From positions 161,039-225,038 of the forward strand of contig NZ_JABSNO010000002.1 of the NCBI RefSeq assembly GCF_013294015.1: DNA of 64,000 bases, read 5' to 3'. Under the pieces are notes generated by a model. The model ran no database searches. It had not been told where the DNA came from and saw only the letters and a program-made list of their open reading frames with translations. Position numbers and translations under genes: made by a program. Source of the DNA: Frigoriflavimonas asaccharolytica (lineage in GTDB: Bacteria; Bacteroidota; Bacteroidia; Flavobacteriales; Weeksellaceae). Shown here piece by piece: positions 59,414-64,000 of the stretch. The stretch's first letter is position 1. Each line of letters begins with the position of its first letter.

Positions 59414-61399
59414 ATGTCACAAAATTCTAATATTCATCTAGATACTAAAAAGCTAACGACACTTGGGATATTGGTTTCCCTCGGTATTGTGTTTGGCGAT
59501 ATTGGTACCTCTCCTTTGTACGTGATGAAGGCTATTGTAAATGCCAGAACAGAAGGTAGTTCTATGCCATTTGATGAGTACATCGAAGGTGCATTGTCTT
59601 GTATCATCTGGACGCTAACTTTGCAAACCACGGTAAAATACGTAATTATATCGCTACGTGCAGATAATAAAGGGGAAGGTGGCATATTGGCACTATTTTC
59701 TTTAATAAAAAATTTAAAAAAACGCTGGCTTTATCTTATCGCTATCATCGGAGCATCAGCATTAATTGCAGATGGAGTTATTACACCTTCTCTTACTGTA
59801 ATCTCTGCAATAGAGGGTTTGAAAATTTATAATCCAGATACTCCAGTAGTTTCGATAACGTGTATTATTCTATTTGTGATTTTTACGGTACAACAATTTG
59901 GTACCAATTCTATTGGTAAGTTATTCGGACCTGTGATGGTAGTTTGGTTTTTGGTATTAGGAGGTTTAGGTATTACGCATTTAGTAGATAATTATGCAAT
60001 TTTAAAATCTTTCAACCCATATTATGCTTACAAACTTATTGCTCATTCGCCTAGTGCAATTATAATTTTAGGAGCTGTATTTCTTTGTACAACTGGTGCA
60101 GAAGCACTCTACTCCGATCTTGGTCATTGTGGTGCACAAAATATACGTGTAAGTTGGATTTTTGTAAAAGTGATGCTGATTTTAAATTATCTAGGACAAG
60201 GCGCCTGGATTTTAGAAAATTTTGATGCTGTATATAGTGGAAAAGTGAATCCTTTTTTTGGTGTGATGCCAGAATGGATGTTAATTCCAGGTATTATACT
60301 TGCAACTGGCGCCGCTATTATCGCTAGTCAAGCATTGATTACAGGTAGTTTTACTATTTTTTCTGAAGCAATGTCGCTAAATTTTTGGCCATACCAAAAG
60401 ATAGATTATCCATCTGGAATAAAAGGGCAGATGTATATTCCTATTATTAATTGGGGATTATTAATTTTATGTTTAATCATTGTTTATCATTTTAAAGAAT
60501 CTGGAAAGATGGAGGCAGCATATGGACTTTCCATTACCATTACCATGATGATGACCACTGTTTTGCTTGCATTCTGGCTTTTGAAAAAACGGATAAATAA
60601 ATTATTGATACTATGCTTCCTATCGCTTTATCTATCTATCGAAATAGGTTTTTTTAGTGCCAATGTAATTAAATTTTTAGATGGAGGTTGGATTACTTTA
60701 GTACTTGCAGGTTTTATTGGAGTTTGCATGTATGCATGGTACAATGGAAGATTAATAAAAACAAAATTTGTAAAATTTGTAAAATTAGAAAAATATGTTT
60801 CTACCATTATGGATATGAAATTAGATGAATCTATCCCAAAATTTGCAACAAATTTGGCTTTTTTCAGCAGGGCAAAAAAGGGCGACGAAGTAGAATCTAA
60901 AATTATATACTCCATCATGAGAGCTCAACCGAAGCGAGCTGATCATTATTTTATTTTAAATATCATAAATTTAGAAGATCCTTATACTTTCACCTATTCC
61001 GTAGACGAAATTGCACCAGGGACGATTTTTAAAATTAATTTTTTACTAGGTTTTAAAGTTGATAGAAGAATTAACGATTATTTTCAGCAAGTTGTAGAAG
61101 ATCTAATTGAAGATGGAACCATACCTTCTAGAAGTCCTCATCCATCTTTACGAAATCACAATATACCAGCAGATTTAAAATATGTAATTATAGATAACGT
61201 CTACATAGATGAATATCTACTTACCGTGCGAGAAAAAATAATTTTAAATATTTATAATTTTGTTAAAAATTTCGGGACTACAGATTTCAAATCTTACGGA
61301 GTATCATCTCACAATGTAATAGTAGAATCGGCACCAATTTTGGATCATAAATATATCTCCAAAAAAATAAAACAAGTAGATTTTAGGCATTATAATTAA
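59414..61399 (+). CDS. kup: KUP-family potassium uptake protein
   Basis: I place the start at ATG 59414 (MSQNSNIHLDTKKL); a TTG further upstream lies in the terminator and promoter and is rejected. The protein has 661 aa with 12 membrane helices in the first 440 residues: LGIVFGDIGTSPLYVMKAIV, the DNKGEGGILALFSLI loop, DGVITPSLTVISAIEG and TGAEALYSDLGHCG are family signatures. A cytoplasmic C-terminal domain follows. Imports K+, probably with H+. It has its own promoter. Confidence 0.95.
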   Translation: MSQNSNIHLDTKKLTTLGILVSLGIVFGDIGTSPLYVMKAIVNARTEGSSMPFDEYIEGALSCIIWTLTLQTTVKYVIISLRADNKGEGGILALFSLIKNLKKRWLYLIAIIGASALIADGVITPSLTVISAIEGLKIYNPDTPVVSITCIILFVIFTVQQFGTNSIGKLFGPVMVVWFLVLGGLGITHLVDNYAILKSFNPYYAYKLIAHSPSAIIILGAVFLCTTGAEALYSDLGHCGAQNIRVSWIFVKVMLILNYLGQGAWILENFDAVYSGKVNPFFGVMPEWMLIPGIILATGAAIIASQALITGSFTIFSEAMSLNFWPYQKIDYPSGIKGQMYIPIINWGLLILCLIIVYHFKESGKMEAAYGLSITITMMMTTVLLAFWLLKKRINKLLILCFLSLYLSIEIGFFSANVIKFLDGGWITLVLAGFIGVCMYAWYNGRLIKTKFVKFVKLEKYVSTIMDMKLDESIPKFATNLAFFSRAKKGDEVESKIIYSIMRAQPKRADHYFILNIINLEDPYTFTYSVDEIAPGTIFKINFLLGFKVDRRINDYFQQVVEDLIEDGTIPSRSPHPSLRNHNIPADLKYVIIDNVYIDEYLLTVREKIILNIYNFVKNFGTTDFKSYGVSSHNVIVESAPILDHKYISKKIKQVDFRHYN

Positions 61400-61445
61400 T
61401 AATATTGTTTAATTTTAATTCAATAAATTTGTACAAATATTCTCA

Positions 61446-61925
61446 ATGAATCTTACTCAGAAAGAAAACAACATATCCCAAATAAAAGATGTACTTAAAG
61501 TTTACCTTCAAGAAAAAGGCTACCGAAATACACCAGAAAGATATTCCATTTTAGAGGAAATTTACAATCAACAAAATCATTTCAATGTAGACGATTTGTA
61601 TCTATTGATGATGCAGAAAAAATACCATGTCTCAAAAGCTACTATTTACAACACTTTGGAGATCTTTTTGGATGCTGGTCTTATCCGAAAGCATCAATTT
61701 ATGGAAAAAGATTCCAACTCTTCTTCCTACGAAAAATCCTATTTTGATAGACAGCATGATCATCTTGTAATATATAAAAAAGATAGCACGAGCGATAGAG
61801 ATATAGAAGAAATTATAGAATTTTGTGATCCTAGAATACAAGGAATCAAAGAATCTATAGAAGCAGCTTTTGGCGTAAAAATTGATTCGCACTCACTTTA
61901 TTTCTACGGCACCAAAAAAGATTAA
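61446..61925 (+). CDS. Fur-family transcriptional regulator
   Basis: Encodes 159 aa. Winged helix: GYRNTPERYSILEEIYN, FNVDDLYLLMM, YHVSKATIYNTLEIFLDAGL. The C-terminal dimer domain has the HDHLVIYKK metal site (His residues) and FYGTKK at the end, but not the paired CxxC of Fur, so zinc binding is partial; PerR/Fur/Zur cannot be separated. Its stop shares one base with the start of the OstA-like gene (TAATG), so they are co-translated. Confidence 0.88.
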   Translation: MNLTQKENNISQIKDVLKVYLQEKGYRNTPERYSILEEIYNQQNHFNVDDLYLLMMQKKYHVSKATIYNTLEIFLDAGLIRKHQFMEKDSNSSSYEKSYFDRQHDHLVIYKKDSTSDRDIEEIIEFCDPRIQGIKESIEAAFGVKIDSHSLYFYGTKKD

Positions 61926-63649
61926 TGAAAAGAATTTTCCTATTCCTGCTTCTTATATGTATTTCAATTCCTGCTTTCGGGCAAAAGACACCTGCAAAAG
62001 ATCCTTATTTTAATAAAAACCCAAAACCTACCCAAAATCCCGAAGATATTGTACAACACGATCACTCAGATTTTTTTGGTGTAGATCCACTTTTGTATGA
62101 TGGCAATAGATATTTTAAAGGAAATGTACAGTTCAACAACAAAGGTTCTATTATCAATGCAGATTTAGTAATCGTTTATGAAGATAGAAAATTTATAAAA
62201 GCAATCGGAAATGTAGTTTTGAAAAATCCCGATGGTTCTATAATCACTGCCGAAGAGATGGAATATGATGGTGAAACTCAAAAAGGAATCGCCCGCAAAA
62301 ATGTAGTGCTGCAAGATCCGAAACAAACCATAAAGACGGATATTTTGTATTATGATAGAATATCCAATCAAGCTTATTTTAATACAGGCGGAACAATTAC
62401 TACTGCAGAAAGTACCATTTATTCTAAAACCGCAACCTATTTCACAAATACAAGATTGATAGATTTAAGTGGCGATGTGGGCATCAATACTACAGATTAT
62501 AAAATTGATGGCAGCAACATCAAACAAAATCAAAATACGGGAGTTGCAAATTTTACCGGACCTACAACCATTACCAACAAGAAAAACCCTGCAAATAAAG
62601 TATACACAGAAAGTGGAACTTACAATATGCAAACTAAGGAGGTGTACCTCAACAAAAATTCAAAAATTTATTACAATGGTAAAACCTTAACCGGTGATAA
62701 ATTATATTTCAACCAAATTACAGGTTTCGGTACAGGAAAAGGAAATGTCGTTTTAAGAGATCCCAAAGAAAATAGATACATAAAAGGAGACTATGGAGAA
62801 ATTTATGAAAAAATAGATTCTGCAATGATCACTGGAAATGCTTATGCTGTAAGGATTTTAGAAAAAGATTCTATGTATTTTTCCGCAGAAAGAATTATTA
62901 CTTTTCAAAAATTAGATTCTCTTTTAGCTAAAAAAAGCTATCTGCGAGCGTACAAAAAAGCCAGATTTTATAAATCTAATGCGCAAGCAAGAGCAGATTC
63001 TATGAGTTTTAACGAAACGGATGGCATTCTACGTTTGAACGTGAAACCTATTTTGTGGAGTGGCGCAAAACAAGTGACGGGAGATCTGATCAATGCTTAT
63101 TTTGATACCAAAAAAGAATTTATAGATTCTTTGAAAGTTGTGAATAATGCATTTGCGATAAGCAAAGTAGATTCTCTGAACATTAAAGACGAATTTCACC
63201 AAGTAAAAGGCAAATTGATGAATGTCTACTACGAAAACAATAATATAAAAGTTGCAACGGTGGTTGGAAATGCACAAGCGATAACGTATGCAGACGATCA
63301 AAATGAAAAAACGAAAGAAGTAGAAAGAATTGGCGTTACACTTACAGCTTGTGGTACGATAGAAGCTTTGTTCGAGGAGAATACGGTGCAAATATTATCT
63401 TGTAAAATTGCTTCTCAAAATAATGTCTACCCGATGAGTTTTATCTCGAAGGAAGAGCGCTTTTTCCCAGATTTTAATTATAATACCAAAGATCGCATCA
63501 AAAAATGGCAAGATATTTTGGTAGATTCGCCCAACTATCCCGAAGTTGTTTATGAATCTGATAATGGACTTTTCAATGCTGCAAAAGCTGAGGTGGACAA
63601 GATAAAAGCTGCAGAGGAAGCGAAAAAGCCGAAACGAGAAAGGAAATAA
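61925..63649 (+). CDS. OstA-like protein, LPS-transport type
   Basis: Encodes 574 aa with a signal peptide (AFG-QK). Repeats of the OstA/LptA jelly-roll strand are visible: YFKGNVQFNNKGSIINADLV, TITAEEMEYDGETQKGIARK-like, and later NQNTGVANFTGPTTITNK, LYFNQITGFGTGKGNV and VKGKLMNVYYENNNIKVATV. OstA/LptD-type proteins carry LPS across the periplasm. The C terminus is Lys-rich (AAEEAKKPKRERK). Coupled to the Fur-family gene, so it may be expressed with it. Confidence 0.82.
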   Translation: MKRIFLFLLLICISIPAFGQKTPAKDPYFNKNPKPTQNPEDIVQHDHSDFFGVDPLLYDGNRYFKGNVQFNNKGSIINADLVIVYEDRKFIKAIGNVVLKNPDGSIITAEEMEYDGETQKGIARKNVVLQDPKQTIKTDILYYDRISNQAYFNTGGTITTAESTIYSKTATYFTNTRLIDLSGDVGINTTDYKIDGSNIKQNQNTGVANFTGPTTITNKKNPANKVYTESGTYNMQTKEVYLNKNSKIYYNGKTLTGDKLYFNQITGFGTGKGNVVLRDPKENRYIKGDYGEIYEKIDSAMITGNAYAVRILEKDSMYFSAERIITFQKLDSLLAKKSYLRAYKKARFYKSNAQARADSMSFNETDGILRLNVKPILWSGAKQVTGDLINAYFDTKKEFIDSLKVVNNAFAISKVDSLNIKDEFHQVKGKLMNVYYENNNIKVATVVGNAQAITYADDQNEKTKEVERIGVTLTACGTIEALFEENTVQILSCKIASQNNVYPMSFISKEERFFPDFNYNTKDRIKKWQDILVDSPNYPEVVYESDNGLFNAAKAEVDKIKAAEEAKKPKRERK

Positions 63650-63661
63650 TTTTAGTTTACA

Positions 63662-63886
63662 CTATTCTGTAATTTCATATCTAAATTCCTTTTTTTCAAT
63701 TTTTTCCAAAGAATCTTCTATTGCAAAACCATTTCTATACTTGATTCTTATTTTTCTGACCAGAAATTTTTTGTCTTTAGGCAAAATTGAAAGTAACTTA
63801 TTTAATATTGAATTCCGTTCTTCTCTTGCGATGTCTCCCGCTGTAAAAAATAGATTGACAGGATTTTCTTCTAAATAGTCAGCCAT
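63662..63886 (-). CDS. Small conserved protein of unknown function
   Basis: Encodes 74 aa, MADYLEENPVNLFFTAGDIA, then REERNSILNKLLSILPKDKK and a C-terminal strand (RKIRIKYRNGFAIEDSLEKI). Basic and acidic residues alternate, no membrane part. No family recognised. Convergent with the OstA-like gene. Confidence 0.5.
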   Translation of the reverse strand: MADYLEENPVNLFFTAGDIAREERNSILNKLLSILPKDKKFLVRKIRIKYRNGFAIEDSLEKIEKKEFRYEITE

Positions 63887-64000
63887 TAAAAACTATTTAA
63901 ACAACTGATTAATAGTTATTTAGAAGTTATAAAGTTTGTTTATATCTGCAAGAAAACGTATCTTTATGTAATAATCCTTGCATATTTTAGTCATGATTTC
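63887..64000. other. Window end, nothing recognised
   Basis: AT-rich sequence after the last gene's start. A short minus frame (from the window edge to about 63918) could be the 3' end of a gene beyond the window, but only about 25 codons are visible. Confidence 0.3.

Noticed and set aside
1..64000. tRNA, rRNA, tmRNA, phage or transposase genes
   Set aside because: I looked for cloverleaf GTTCRA arms, rRNA segments and transposase/integrase motifs in gaps and reading frames and saw none; a covariance search would settle small RNAs.

Overview
The window is AT-rich (about one third G+C by eye) chromosomal DNA from a bacterium of the Bacteroidota, most likely class Flavobacteriia and near Chryseobacterium/Weeksellaceae (inference). 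The evidence is a PorV-type outer-membrane protein, a DUF6261 protein, DUF6341/DUF6427 membrane proteins, a head-GIN (DUF2807) lipoprotein, many SPI/SPII signal peptides ending in AQ or SC, weak Shine-Dalgarno sequences, and promoters of the Bacteroidota type (TTTG, about 19-23 nt, TAnnTTTG). I found no rRNA, tRNA, CRISPR array, prophage or intact IS element.

Layout. 0-9 kb: a partial secreted protein, an acyl-CoA carboxylase beta subunit, a DMT exporter with a PorV-like protein, an XRE regulator broken by a nonsense codon, a Cys/Trp-rich lipoprotein with a small membrane protein, uvrC and a higBA toxin-antitoxin pair. 9-21 kb: hutH, a two-TM channel, an S9 peptidase, DUF4919, DUF6261 with a 41-bp palindromic tandem array upstream, a VanZ-like protein, a lysine-rich H1-like protein, an M3 peptidase and a DUF2807 lipoprotein. 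21-31 kb: a KefC/KefF-like pair, a decayed RelE/ParE-type module, lemA plus two TPM-domain genes, folA, a TPR membrane protein, a PepD-type dipeptidase, a LURP-one-like protein and recR. 31-37 kb: a surface-polysaccharide cluster (polytopic membrane protein, two glycosyltransferases, an epimerase, a methyltransferase) that carries a methyltransferase pseudogene and a decayed 5' fragment of a second epimerase. 37-64 kb: mostly housekeeping genes (secG, two M16 peptidases, a UvrD/PcrA helicase, ABC-F, trigger factor, tyrA, USP, FAH, exonuclease, pssA, LTA-synthase-like protein, pdhB, kup, Fur-family regulator, OstA-like protein).

Together the genes suggest a proteolytic, amino-acid-using lifestyle: several exported or cytoplasmic peptidases plus histidine ammonia-lyase, and K+ homeostasis by Kup and a Kef-type antiporter. 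Convergent gene pairs repeatedly share one bidirectional hairpin terminator. The most unusual items are the 41-bp array with its conserved AACAGC-N-GCTGTT palindrome, the cluster of ACTTTGACAAAGT palindromes before hutH, the bacteriocin-like lipoprotein/membrane-protein pair, the palindromic divergent promoter between DUF6427 and DUF6341, and several fresh pseudogenes whose lesions can be placed to within a few bases.
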